Part shown: in pieces, positions 34,869 through 43,234 of the stretch | Layout: each line of letters opens with the position of its first letter | Numbering within the stretch: the stretch's first letter is position 1 | Notes under the pieces: model-generated | Seen by the model: only the letters and a program-made list of their open reading frames with translations | The model's database searches: none | Told to the model about the DNA's origin: nothing | Made by a program: the position numbers and the translations under genes | DNA from: Cohnella phaseoli | GTDB lineage: Bacteria > Bacillota > Bacilli > Paenibacillales > Paenibacillaceae | Direction: 5' to 3' | Assembly: GCF_003386235.1 (NCBI RefSeq) | Contig: NZ_QRDZ01000041.1 | Span: forward strand, 1 to 64,000 | Length of the DNA: 64,000 nt

Positions 34869-36476
34869 TCAGCTTTCTCTGTATTCTTGAGGGGACTTGC
34901 CGGTCAATCTTTTGAACAGGCGGGCGAAATACGAGGGAGATTCCAGCCCGACGGCGACGGTAATCTCTTGAATCTTCATGTCCGTGGAGCGCAGCAGCTC
35001 CTTGGCCTTCCGGATTCTCCGGTCCGTTACGTAATCCGACAGCCCGACTCCCGTAAGCTGCTTGTACAGCCGGGACAGATAGGCGGGATTCAAGTAAACG
35101 GCCTGCCCAAGCCGGTTCAGCGACAAATCCTCGCTCAAGTGCCGGGCGACGAAGTCCTCGACCTTGCCGACGATTTCCAGGCCTCGGTCGGCCTGCATTT
35201 TTCTCCGATGGGCGAACAACGCGGCTGCCGTCTCCCGGAAAAAAGCGATCGTATCAACCCACGACGGAAACGCATCGTATCTCGTCAGCCTGTGCAGCCG
35301 ATCCGAGTCCTCCGAAATTTCCTGTAGGCCGCTGCGGTTAAGCTGGGACAGCAGGAGACTCGAAATTCGGTTAAAGGCTTCTAGCGACAGCGCCAACGGC
35401 ACACGATTGCGGTCCGCGGCGTTCAGAAGCCGAACGAGGCCGAGGTCGAACTCTTCCGCCTTGCCGTTCTCCAGATGCGCCTCCAGAAACACGAATCGCT
35501 TCAGTTCGGCACGCAGCTCGTCCGTCCGACGCTCGTCCATGCCGTCTCCGCCTCCGCTGCCCAGATAGGAGATTTCCTCGCCGATGCCCGCTCCCTGATG
35601 CAGCAGATCGCGAAGCCGGTCGTACACCCGGCCGATGTCCGTCCATTCGAACAGGCCGCTGCAGGCAAAGGAGAAGCGCAAGCTCAGAAATCGGACCGCG
35701 GCCTGCTGAATCCGGTCGAGGCTAAGCTGCAGTTCGGCATCGACTTCGTCTTCGCCCCTAGGCTGAATGAGCCAGAGAAGCGCCGCTCCGTCCAGGGAAA
35801 GCGACAGAGTGGCGCAAGAGGGGGGAAGAAGCTCCCCCGCGATATTTTGGAGCGCATAGAGCAGCAAGGTACGGTCGGAAGGGCGATCGATGCCTTCCCA
35901 CGAATCCGCCTTGCCGAGCAGCATGTATATCGGCGCCGCTTCCGAGAAAGGAATGTCCAGCTCCTCGAAGCGGGCCTTCAGGCCCGCCGAGGCGAACGGC
36001 TCTCCCAGCAGCAGATTGCCGATATATTCCCGTTGCGCCAGCGGCTGCAGCTGCTTCATTTTCGACTTGGCCTCCGCGACGAATCGCTCGACGTCCAACT
36101 CCTCGTGAAGGTCGGCGATCGCCTTGCGGACGGCCGCTACGATGTCCTCGTCTCCCTCCATTTTCAGCACGTAGTCCGCACCGCCCTTGCGCAGCACCTC
36201 CTGAACGTACCCGAAGTCGCTGTAGCCGGTCAGGAACACGACCTTGCAGCGCTTCCAGCGCTCGCGAACCCGGTCGAAGAGCTCCAGCCCCGTCATCTCG
36301 GGCATGCGGATATCGGTCAGAACGATGTCGATGCGGCTTCGTTCCATGATTTTAAGCGCTTGGATGCCCGAGTTGGCGCGGTGAACTTCCAAGTCCGGAA
36401 TGCCGGCCGTATGGAACAGCTCCGTCAGACCGTCCAGTATAATCGCCTCGTCGTCGACGATGAGCAGATTGATCAA
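34869..36476 (-). CDS. YesN-like response regulator with AraC-type HTH (system 2)
   Basis: A protein of 535 residues: receiver 1-120 with Asp8/Asp9 and phospho-acceptor Asp55, and two helix-turn-helix motifs in the last 100 residues. The usual Lys-Pro of receivers is Lys-Met. It starts with TTG at 36476, 8 bases after AAGGAGGAAA, and 18 bases after the large glycosidase-like gene, with which it is probably cotranscribed. It would bind the two 27-bp boxes of system 2. Confidence 0.92.
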   Translation of the reverse strand: MINLLIVDDEAIILDGLTELFHTAGIPDLEVHRANSGIQALKIMERSRIDIVLTDIRMPEMTGLELFDRVRERWKRCKVVFLTGYSDFGYVQEVLRKGGADYVLKMEGDEDIVAAVRKAIADLHEELDVERFVAEAKSKMKQLQPLAQREYIGNLLLGEPFASAGLKARFEELDIPFSEAAPIYMLLGKADSWEGIDRPSDRTLLLYALQNIAGELLPPSCATLSLSLDGAALLWLIQPRGEDEVDAELQLSLDRIQQAAVRFLSLRFSFACSGLFEWTDIGRVYDRLRDLLHQGAGIGEEISYLGSGGGDGMDERRTDELRAELKRFVFLEAHLENGKAEEFDLGLVRLLNAADRNRVPLALSLEAFNRISSLLLSQLNRSGLQEISEDSDRLHRLTRYDAFPSWVDTIAFFRETAAALFAHRRKMQADRGLEIVGKVEDFVARHLSEDLSLNRLGQAVYLNPAYLSRLYKQLTGVGLSDYVTDRRIRKAKELLRSTDMKIQEITVAVGLESPSYFARLFKRLTGKSPQEYRES

Positions 36477-36494
36477 GTTGCGTTTCCTCCTTCA

Positions 36495-39400
36495 TTACAG
36501 CTCCACCCGGTAGACGTGAGCTCCCGCTCCCGTAGTCGAGAAGCGAATAAATCCGTCGGCGTCGGCGGTAAACGTGCTCCATGCCGCGCCGTCCCGCTTC
36601 ACCTGATACGCCGTCCCGGGTGTCAGGCTTCCGATTTTGAGCTTCTTCGCTCCGGACGACGAATCGATCGTTACGGCCGTCTCGGTCGCGGACGCATATA
36701 CGGACGCTTCCGCCCCGTCGTACACCAGCTTCTCGACCTTCATCCAGCCAAGCGCGGAAGGCCGGCGCGGCGCGACGGAAAGTCCGTCCTTCTCCGTATC
36801 GATGCCGAGGAACCCGTAGAGGAACGCGAGCGGAACCAGCGCCGATTCGGTAAACTCGGCATCGATGCCGATGCCTCCCGCCGAACCGTCTCCCTGCATT
36901 CCGATGCCGCGGATGCCATAGTAGGACCGATAGCCGCCTTCTTCCTGCGCTTCCTCGTAATGCTCCAAGATCGCCGCGAAGCGGTTCCACGCGTCGTCCG
37001 CGGACTTGTATTTCAGCCTGGCCATCACGTCGTAATAGCTGACGTACATAATGGCTCCGCCGTCCTGAACCTGCGTGCCGAAAGGATGGGTGTCGGACTG
37101 CGTCCAGATGATGTTGTACCATTCGGTGTTGCGCTTCGTCGAAGCCCTTGCCGCGAATTTGGGCGCATAGATGTCCGCGCCCGTCGACGTATCCCCGACG
37201 ACCGTACGCGTGCCGTCCAGCCACGAGAAAATGCTCGCCGCCCGGGTCGGGTCGGCCAATCCCTGGGCCAGCGCCTCGAGATTGACGAACGTATACCCGT
37301 AATCGTGCATCGCTCCGTTCGTATCGACGCTCGGCACGTATCTGCCGGTCGCCGCATTCCAGAACGGGGAGGAGCTTCCGGTCATCGCCGCCGCCACGTT
37401 CGCCGCCTTCGCGCTCAGAGACGCCGAATCGTCGCCGTACGGATTTGCCGCGATCGACCAGCCGGCATTGTCCTCGATCAGCTTCTCGATCTGCGCCATC
37501 GTTTTCAGCGCTTCATAGTAGTAAATGGTATCATAGAAATCCTTGTATCCGATCGGCAAAATGTCCCAGTAATTCGAACCGACGCCCTTCCCGTGAACGT
37601 AGCGGTCGGCAACGTTCGGCTTCGTCATGTCCACGCCGCTCGTTCCTTCGTGGCCGACCCACGGAATCGTCAAATAATGATTCGAGCCGGAATCGAACTC
37701 CGTTTTCAGAAACTGAAGAGCGGATCTCATCCGCGAAATGTTGCCTTGCAGGAACGCGACATCGCTCGGATTCCACAGGAACAGCTCGGCGCTTCCGAGC
37801 ACGAAAGCAGTGTTCGTCTGAACGTGCCGGGTATCGTATTCTCCCGCAACTCTCTCGAGCCCGACCTGGCTGCCGGGCTGCCCGCTGTCCGCCGGATCGA
37901 TCCGGTACTGCTTGATCGTGCCGGTCCAGTGCGGATTTTTGAACATCGGAATCTGGTAGCCCTTGCTCGCTCCCGTCGTATCGACGGTAAAAGCGACGCT
38001 TTTCGCTTCGTTCCAGGTCGGGTCGGCATCCGTCGTAAAATAAATTTTGCCCGACGAGTCGGCGTTCGTACTGCTCATCTGCACGTAAAGATACGGCATA
38101 CGGGAAGCCGGAGTATTCTGCACGGGCGACACGACGAAAGGATCGGCTCCGGTCGTCTGCAGCACCCATTTGCCGCCGGAGATCGCGTGGGAGGCGACGC
38201 TTGTCGTCCATCCCGAGACGCTTGTCCCGAACGCATACTTGCGCACCGCGGGATCGTCCGGACTTGACGTCGAAGGAAACGGCCATCCGACGAGACTTGT
38301 CCCTTCTCCCCACCAGTTGGTCGGGTTCAGGACGTAGACGTAGCCATCGTCCGTCATTCGCACGTCGTTGAGCAGATGCTCCCGAAGCACCTCGTTATAG
38401 TCCGCGCCGTATTTTCCCTTGTTGAGCCCGGTATTCATCCAGGCCGTCGTCATGGCGTCCCATTGCATCCAGTTCGTCTGCGGATTGCCGTCGACGGGAC
38501 TCGGGCCGAATTTCAGCGTGTACAGCGTTTTGAACATCCGGTTGACCGTCTCCGCGGTCGCCGCATCGGACGAAGAGAAGACCGGAAGGTCGGGAAGCAC
38601 CTTGCTCGGCGTATACGTGATCCGCGACTTGAAGTCTCCGTAGGCGGAAGCGACCGCTCCGTCGATGTACGGTGTGCCGGGGAAAAAGTTGTTGCCCGAC
38701 GTCTGCCAGACGCCGACCCCGTTCGTTCCGGCGCTCAACACCCACAAATAATCGCCTGCCGGCTGTTCAGGAACGTCCAAGGCGAGCCACGCATTGTCCG
38801 CAAAATCGACGAACGTCTTCTCGACGATCGGAGCGCTCGCAACCGTCGTCGCGTAGTCGGTGTTCCAAGCGTATAGGGAAAGCTTCAGACTGCCTTGGTC
38901 GTCGCCGTAGCTCGGCGTATTCGTCTCGATTCTCGTAAACGGCCACACGGCCTGGAATCTCTCTCCGGCGGAGCCCGCTCCCGAGATCGGCACGTCGCGT
39001 ACCGTCGTATCCACGTGGCTGTACATTTCCTGCGGCTCCGTGCCGTATTCTCCGTAGTACAGGCGAGCCTGGTAGTCTCCGGACGTTTCGCTCCCGTTGA
39101 AGTATGCGGTCGCCGGATGTCCGCTATCCGTCAGCTTCCAGACGCCGACCCAGCCCGAAGCGCCGGATAGCGTCCATACGTATTGTCCCGCGGACTTTTC
39201 TGGAAATTGAATGCGAAGCCAGGCGTTGTCAGCGAAATCCGTAAACGTTTTGCTGACGAGCGGCGTTCCTCCGACCGAGGTCGCGTAGTCGGTATTCCAG
39301 GCGTACAGCTTCAGCGTCAGGCTGCCGTCGTTGTCCGAGTAGCTCGGCGTTCGAACCGCCAGGCTGTAAAACCGGTCGTGAGCCGCAAAGCGCGAGCCCG

Positions 39401-39980
39401 CCGTATCGGACGCGCCGATCGTCACGTCCTGATAAGCGTTCCCGTCGTACAAATAAGGGTCCTCATCCGCATAGTAAATCCGACCCTCATAATCGCCGGA
39501 CGTCGGAGTCCCGTTCCAGAACGCCTCCGCCGGATCCGCGCTGTCCGTCAGCTTCCAGACGCCGACCCAGCCGACCGCTCCGGACAACGTCCAGACGTAT
39601 TGGCCGGCCGGCTGCTCGGGAAAGTTCAGGCGCAGCCATTCGTTGTCTTGGAAATCGACGAACGTACGGCTCGCAACCGGAGCGGCCGCGACCGTCGTCG
39701 CGTAATCCGTATTCCAGGCATACAGCTTCATCGTCAAGCTTCCGTCATTATCCCCGTAGCTCGGCGCCCGCACGGCGACGCTATAGAACGGACCGCTCGC
39801 CGCGAACTTCTGGCCTGCCTCGTCCCCTGCCCCGATCGTCACCGAGGCGTAATGGATGCCGTCGTAATGCCTGACCGGCGCCGACGCAGCAGAGGCTGAT
39901 GGCGCGCCTCCTGCAACCGTCCACGTTCCGAGTATGAGCGCCAAAGCCAAAGCGAGCGCGATCCATTTTCTTCCCTTCAT
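36495..39980 (-). CDS. Large secreted glycosidase-like protein with three N-terminal repeats
   Basis: A protein of 1161 residues with signal peptide 1-32 (ending ASA). Three tandem beta-rich repeats of about 138 residues (starting near 38, 175 and 316) share YASVTIGA-like starts, PSY-D-GSL, KLYAWNTDYAT and a GVW-KL end; they are probably substrate-binding. Residues 455-1090 look like an alpha/alpha-toroid glycosidase, interrupted at about 585-705 by a beta-sandwich insertion; a short beta domain closes the protein. GAGGAAT precedes the ATG. It heads the operon with the regulator and kinase, under box copy B. The family is not recognised with certainty. Confidence 0.7.
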   Translation of the reverse strand: MKGRKWIALALALALILGTWTVAGGAPSASAASAPVRHYDGIHYASVTIGAGDEAGQKFAASGPFYSVAVRAPSYGDNDGSLTMKLYAWNTDYATTVAAAPVASRTFVDFQDNEWLRLNFPEQPAGQYVWTLSGAVGWVGVWKLTDSADPAEAFWNGTPTSGDYEGRIYYADEDPYLYDGNAYQDVTIGASDTAGSRFAAHDRFYSLAVRTPSYSDNDGSLTLKLYAWNTDYATSVGGTPLVSKTFTDFADNAWLRIQFPEKSAGQYVWTLSGASGWVGVWKLTDSGHPATAYFNGSETSGDYQARLYYGEYGTEPQEMYSHVDTTVRDVPISGAGSAGERFQAVWPFTRIETNTPSYGDDQGSLKLSLYAWNTDYATTVASAPIVEKTFVDFADNAWLALDVPEQPAGDYLWVLSAGTNGVGVWQTSGNNFFPGTPYIDGAVASAYGDFKSRITYTPSKVLPDLPVFSSSDAATAETVNRMFKTLYTLKFGPSPVDGNPQTNWMQWDAMTTAWMNTGLNKGKYGADYNEVLREHLLNDVRMTDDGYVYVLNPTNWWGEGTSLVGWPFPSTSSPDDPAVRKYAFGTSVSGWTTSVASHAISGGKWVLQTTGADPFVVSPVQNTPASRMPYLYVQMSSTNADSSGKIYFTTDADPTWNEAKSVAFTVDTTGASKGYQIPMFKNPHWTGTIKQYRIDPADSGQPGSQVGLERVAGEYDTRHVQTNTAFVLGSAELFLWNPSDVAFLQGNISRMRSALQFLKTEFDSGSNHYLTIPWVGHEGTSGVDMTKPNVADRYVHGKGVGSNYWDILPIGYKDFYDTIYYYEALKTMAQIEKLIEDNAGWSIAANPYGDDSASLSAKAANVAAAMTGSSSPFWNAATGRYVPSVDTNGAMHDYGYTFVNLEALAQGLADPTRAASIFSWLDGTRTVVGDTSTGADIYAPKFAARASTKRNTEWYNIIWTQSDTHPFGTQVQDGGAIMYVSYYDVMARLKYKSADDAWNRFAAILEHYEEAQEEGGYRSYYGIRGIGMQGDGSAGGIGIDAEFTESALVPLAFLYGFLGIDTEKDGLSVAPRRPSALGWMKVEKLVYDGAEASVYASATETAVTIDSSSGAKKLKIGSLTPGTAYQVKRDGAAWSTFTADADGFIRFSTTGAGAHVYRVEL

Positions 39981-40082
39981 TCGGCATTCCTCCCTGATTG
40001 TCCGAGCGATCGGCCTCGCCGCCCGCCCTCATCCGGAATGCGCTTACATCTCGCTTGGCGCGTTTTCCGGTTTCCTCCCTTC

Positions 40083-40147
40083 ATTGTAGCTTGGCCTATA
40101 CGCGCGAGATAGGCTAAAACTTCTACTTTCTGTTCCGATTTCTACTT
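40083..40147 (-). promoter_or_regulatory. System 2 promoter, copy B: 27-bp box plus TACAAT
   Basis: It matches copy A at 25 of 27 positions (40121-40147) with the same 19-base half-site spacing, and TACAAT (40083-40088) stands after the same 32 bases. It drives the large glycosidase-like gene and the regulator/kinase pair, implying positive autoregulation. The distal edge abuts the tandem repeat block. Confidence 0.78.
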
Positions 40148-40153
40148 CCTATT

Positions 40154-40276
40154 CGTATGGTCGGGCTATTCGTATGGTCGGGTCTAGGCGTATGGTCAGG
40201 TCTAAGCGTATGGTCGAGCTATGCGATGGTCGGGCTATGCGTATGGTCGGGCTATGCGTATGGTCAGGTCTAGGCG
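40154..40276. repeat. Tandem repeat family 1, 17-18 bp, about 7 copies
   Basis: The unit CGTATGGTCGGGCTATG-like recurs with TATGG at 40156, 40173, 40191, 40209, 40242 and 40259 and a degenerate copy at 40225. It begins immediately beyond the system 2 promoter box. No coding evidence. Confidence 0.85.
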
Positions 40277-40866
40277 AAATTGTGGGGCTGCAAGCCGATA
40301 GAGTCGGGCTCGAGCGGATAAATGGTGGGTTGGCGGAGCTATAAGCAGACTGAGTTGGGTTCGAGCGGATAAATGGTGGGGTGACGGGGCTGTAAGACGA
40401 CTGAGTTGGGTTCAAGCGGATAAATGGTGGGGTGACGGGGCTGTAAGACGACTGAGTTGGGCTCTAGTGGGTAAATGGAGGGGTGGCGGGGCTGCAAGAC
40501 GACTGAGTTGGGTTTGAGCGGATAAATGGTGGGTTGGCGGGACTGTAAGCAGACTGAGTTGGGTTTGAGCGGATAAATGGTGGGTTGGCGGGACTGTAAG
40601 CAGACTGAGTTGGGTTTGAGCGGATAAATGGTGGGTTGGCGGGACTGTAAGCAGACTGAGTTGGGTTTGAGCGGATAAATGGTGGGTTGGCGGGACTGTA
40701 AGCAGACTGAGTTGGGTTTGAGCGGATAAATGGTGGGTTGGCGGGACTGTAAGCAGACTGAGTTGGGTTTGAGCGGATAAATGGTGGGTTGGCGGGACTG
40801 TAAGCAGACTGAGTTGGGTTTGAGCCGGATAAATGGTGGGTTGGCGGGACTGTAAGCAGACTGGGT
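40270..40866. repeat. Tandem repeat family 2, 51 bp, about 11.7 copies
   Basis: Copies of GGATAAATGG start at 40316, 40367, 40418, 40469, 40520, 40571, 40622, 40673, 40724, 40775 and 40827. The units from 40503 onward are nearly identical, the earlier ones diverged, and one base is inserted before the last. There are no unique spacers, so it is not a CRISPR array. Confidence 0.95.
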
Positions 40867-40923
40867 GGATGGAGCGGGTAACCTCCTTAGGATACAAACA
40901 AAATGAGCTAACCCGTTATATGC

Positions 40924-41139
40924 TTATCTCACGCATGCGAGTCCAGATCAGACCAATAAGACCGCCTGGCGGCCTTATCTCTTGCATCCGAGTCCAGATC
41001 AGGCCAATAAGACCGCCTGGCGGCCTTATCTCACGCATCCGAGTCCAGATCAGACCAATAAGACCGCCTGGCGGCCTTATCTCTTGCATCCGAGTCCAGA
41101 TCAGGCCAATAAGACCGCCTGGCGGCCTTATCTCACGCA
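40924..41139. repeat. Tandem repeat family 3, 51 bp, 4.2 copies, each with a hairpin
   Basis: Units start at 40924, 40975, 41026, 41077 and 41128 (partial). Two variants alternate, giving a 102-bp higher-order unit. Each junction carries a hairpin, ATAAG-A-CCGC/GCGG-C-CTTAT with loop CTG, at 40956, 41007, 41058 and 41109. The sequence is unrelated to family 2 although the period is the same. Confidence 0.95.
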
Positions 41140-41190
41140 ACCGGGCTATGAAATTAAGCCTGCCGGAAGCAAATGATCTCCTAATGCAAC

Positions 41191-41248
41191 TAGGTTGGCT
41201 TATAGGTTGGCTCATAGGTTGGCCTATAGGTTGGCTTACAGGTCAGCC
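41191..41248. repeat. Tandem repeat family 4, 12 bp, about 4.8 copies
   Basis: TAGGTTGGCTTA-like units start at 41191, 41203, 41215, 41227 and 41239. It lies just downstream of the glycosidase-like gene that ends at 41291. Confidence 0.9.
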
Positions 41249-41290
41249 GCTGCTTGAAGCTGGAACGGTTTCAAATTTCGCCGCGGACTT

Positions 41291-43192
41291 CTATGAACGA
41301 TATTCGGCGTAGTGGCGTACGGCCGCGATGTTCATGCCGCTCTCCCACGGTCGGCACCTTGTATTGAAGGGCCGCCCCGCGTCGTAATATTCCACCCATG
41401 CATCCGTCGAATCGGCGATGCTCACGACATGCGCCAGAACGGCTTCGGCGCCGGGATGCCGCAAAAGGGTCAGTCCGTACAGCAGCAAGCTTTCGTCATA
41501 ACCGACGAAATAGGAGGATCCCGGAACGGTAGGCAAATAGCCGTAACGCTCGAATATATCGTAAGCTCTGCGAAGCTCCTCCGCCTTCTCCTCGTCTGTC
41601 AGCAACCCAGCATGTACAAAGGAAGGAAGCAGCCCCGCGGATTGAACCGCGACGACTTGAGGCGCGACCGCCTCAAGCGGCGGCTCGTTCGCCAGACAGG
41701 CCGGGCAAACGTAACGGCCCGCGGCCGTTCTTCGCGTCCATTTTAACGCATGAATGCCTCGTGGATGACAGCTTTCGCAGACGCCGTGACGGTAAGCCGG
41801 CAGTTCTGCCGTCTCCGCCCTTTCGGGCGCATTGGCATAAAAACGTCCGTCCTTCCGGAAGCGCGTTCGGAACACCGCTTCCGTTCGCTCCAGCAAGCTT
41901 TCGCAAGCTGCGGCTCGTTCTTCGTTCCATAGGCCGCGGCCGACCGCGAACGGCAGCAGCCTTCTGCCGGCTTCCAGAAACAGCAGCGTTGCCTCCATAG
42001 AGCCGTCATTCAGGGAAGTGCGGGGCAGGAAGCCTCCTGCGACGTAAGTCTCGTCTCCGTTAAAGGGCAGCATGCCGTCATGCAAATGCGGCAATTGGAC
42101 CTGCCAGCAGTCGTCGAGCATCGGGAACAGAGAGGCGACGTAATCCCAGTCTCCCGTCGCCTGCCCGTAATCGAAAGCTTGCACGATCATATAGGCGGTA
42201 ATCTCTACGTCGTCGTTCTCGTGCACATGGCGGGCGCGATCGTGCCCCATGCTCTCCGCGTTCCGAATCCCGCCTAGCCCTGTCCACTTCCCATAGCGGA
42301 AAGCCAGATTCCTTCTTGCTTCCTCGTACAGGCCGAGCGAGAGCAAACCCCTCGACGCGCCGTATTGATCCCGCACGTAGGCCAGCGCGTAGTTGTGGCC
42401 GGCCATGATGCCGCCGTCCTGCGACTGCTGCGCGGCAATCAGGAAAGCGACGCTCTCGGACAACTCGTCGATGCGCTTCCTCATTCCTTCCCCGATCCGC
42501 TCGCCGTATTCAAGCGAAGCAATGCGCGAAGAGAACCGGTGATCCGCCTCCTCGGCTTGCGCTCTAAGCAGCTCATAGCCCTGCTCCAGCATCGCACGGG
42601 CGTGCCCCTCGGCTTCCGGATAAGAGGGGCCACCGGCCAGCGCGAAATACGATTCTCCTGCGGGCACCGCAATGCCGACTTTTCCAGTGCCCGGTTCGAA
42701 CTCAATCCGGGTTTCCTGTCCCCAGAAGACTGCGGCAAGGAACGTCTCCTCGCCCATCGGATAACGGTAGATACGGGCCGTGTCGGGCGCCTTCACGAGA
42801 ACCGACTTGACGGTCGCCTCTGCGGAAGTCAAGTCCCCGCTGCCCGGATAGCATTCGTAATCTTCCCCGAGCGTCAGCTCGAGACGCAAGGGTTCGTCGG
42901 CATGCAGCCGGCATAGATAGACCGGCAGCTCGCTTGCGACGAACGCTTCGGCCAAGGCAACTTCACGGCCCGCTTCGTTCAGATACTTATGCCGCCAGCG
43001 GTTCGTGCCCTTGTCCCGGCACGATTCGTAGCAAGGCTCCGCGCCGTCGGCAAGCGCCCATTTTCCGTGCAGCATCGACGGCGAGCTATACGGAGGCCCG
43101 TAAACTTCGGCGATGTCGTTCCCGCGCCCGTATACGAGAAAACGTCCGTTGCCTAACGCATGGATCGCGCCGTCGTTGTTCTTTTTCCACAT
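41291..43192 (-). CDS. Six-hairpin glycosidase-like protein with a CxxC...CxxC insert
   Basis: A protein of 633 residues with no signal peptide: a beta-sandwich of about 215 residues, then an alpha/alpha-toroid region with DQYGASRG, HENDDVEITAYM and FNGDETYV blocks typical of GH15/GH65-like clans. Near residues 470-497 lies C-x2-C-x20-C-x2-C, a likely zinc ribbon, unusual in such enzymes. The ATG at 43192 follows GGAGGG by 9 bases; an ATG at 43210 would place the ribosome binding site inside the gene. It is last in a minus-strand operon with an epimerase and a cupin protein. Confidence 0.7.
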   Translation of the reverse strand: MWKKNNDGAIHALGNGRFLVYGRGNDIAEVYGPPYSSPSMLHGKWALADGAEPCYESCRDKGTNRWRHKYLNEAGREVALAEAFVASELPVYLCRLHADEPLRLELTLGEDYECYPGSGDLTSAEATVKSVLVKAPDTARIYRYPMGEETFLAAVFWGQETRIEFEPGTGKVGIAVPAGESYFALAGGPSYPEAEGHARAMLEQGYELLRAQAEEADHRFSSRIASLEYGERIGEGMRKRIDELSESVAFLIAAQQSQDGGIMAGHNYALAYVRDQYGASRGLLSLGLYEEARRNLAFRYGKWTGLGGIRNAESMGHDRARHVHENDDVEITAYMIVQAFDYGQATGDWDYVASLFPMLDDCWQVQLPHLHDGMLPFNGDETYVAGGFLPRTSLNDGSMEATLLFLEAGRRLLPFAVGRGLWNEERAAACESLLERTEAVFRTRFRKDGRFYANAPERAETAELPAYRHGVCESCHPRGIHALKWTRRTAAGRYVCPACLANEPPLEAVAPQVVAVQSAGLLPSFVHAGLLTDEEKAEELRRAYDIFERYGYLPTVPGSSYFVGYDESLLLYGLTLLRHPGAEAVLAHVVSIADSTDAWVEYYDAGRPFNTRCRPWESGMNIAAVRHYAEYRS

Positions 43193-43234
43193 CTCCGTCA
43201 CTCCCTCCATTCGCTCTTCGATTCGGGGAACCCG

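Noticed and set aside
35475..38267. 930-codon plus-strand open frame antisense to the regulator and large glycosidase-like genes
   Set aside because: It lies opposite two well-supported genes with clear domains; its translation is Arg-rich and low in structure, typical of an antisense shadow in GC-rich DNA.
40412..40897. Open frame encoding a 17-residue repeat over the 51-bp array
   Set aside because: The period is a multiple of three, so frames stay open by chance in several registers; no ribosome binding site and a low-complexity product.
40270..41139. Possible CRISPR array
   Set aside because: Repeats are contiguous, 51 bp long and without unique spacers; no cas genes in the window.
40833..41312. 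Open frame with 17-residue repeats over repeat family 3
   Set aside because: Both strands are open because of the 51-bp period; no start signals, and each unit contains a hairpin more typical of non-coding DNA.
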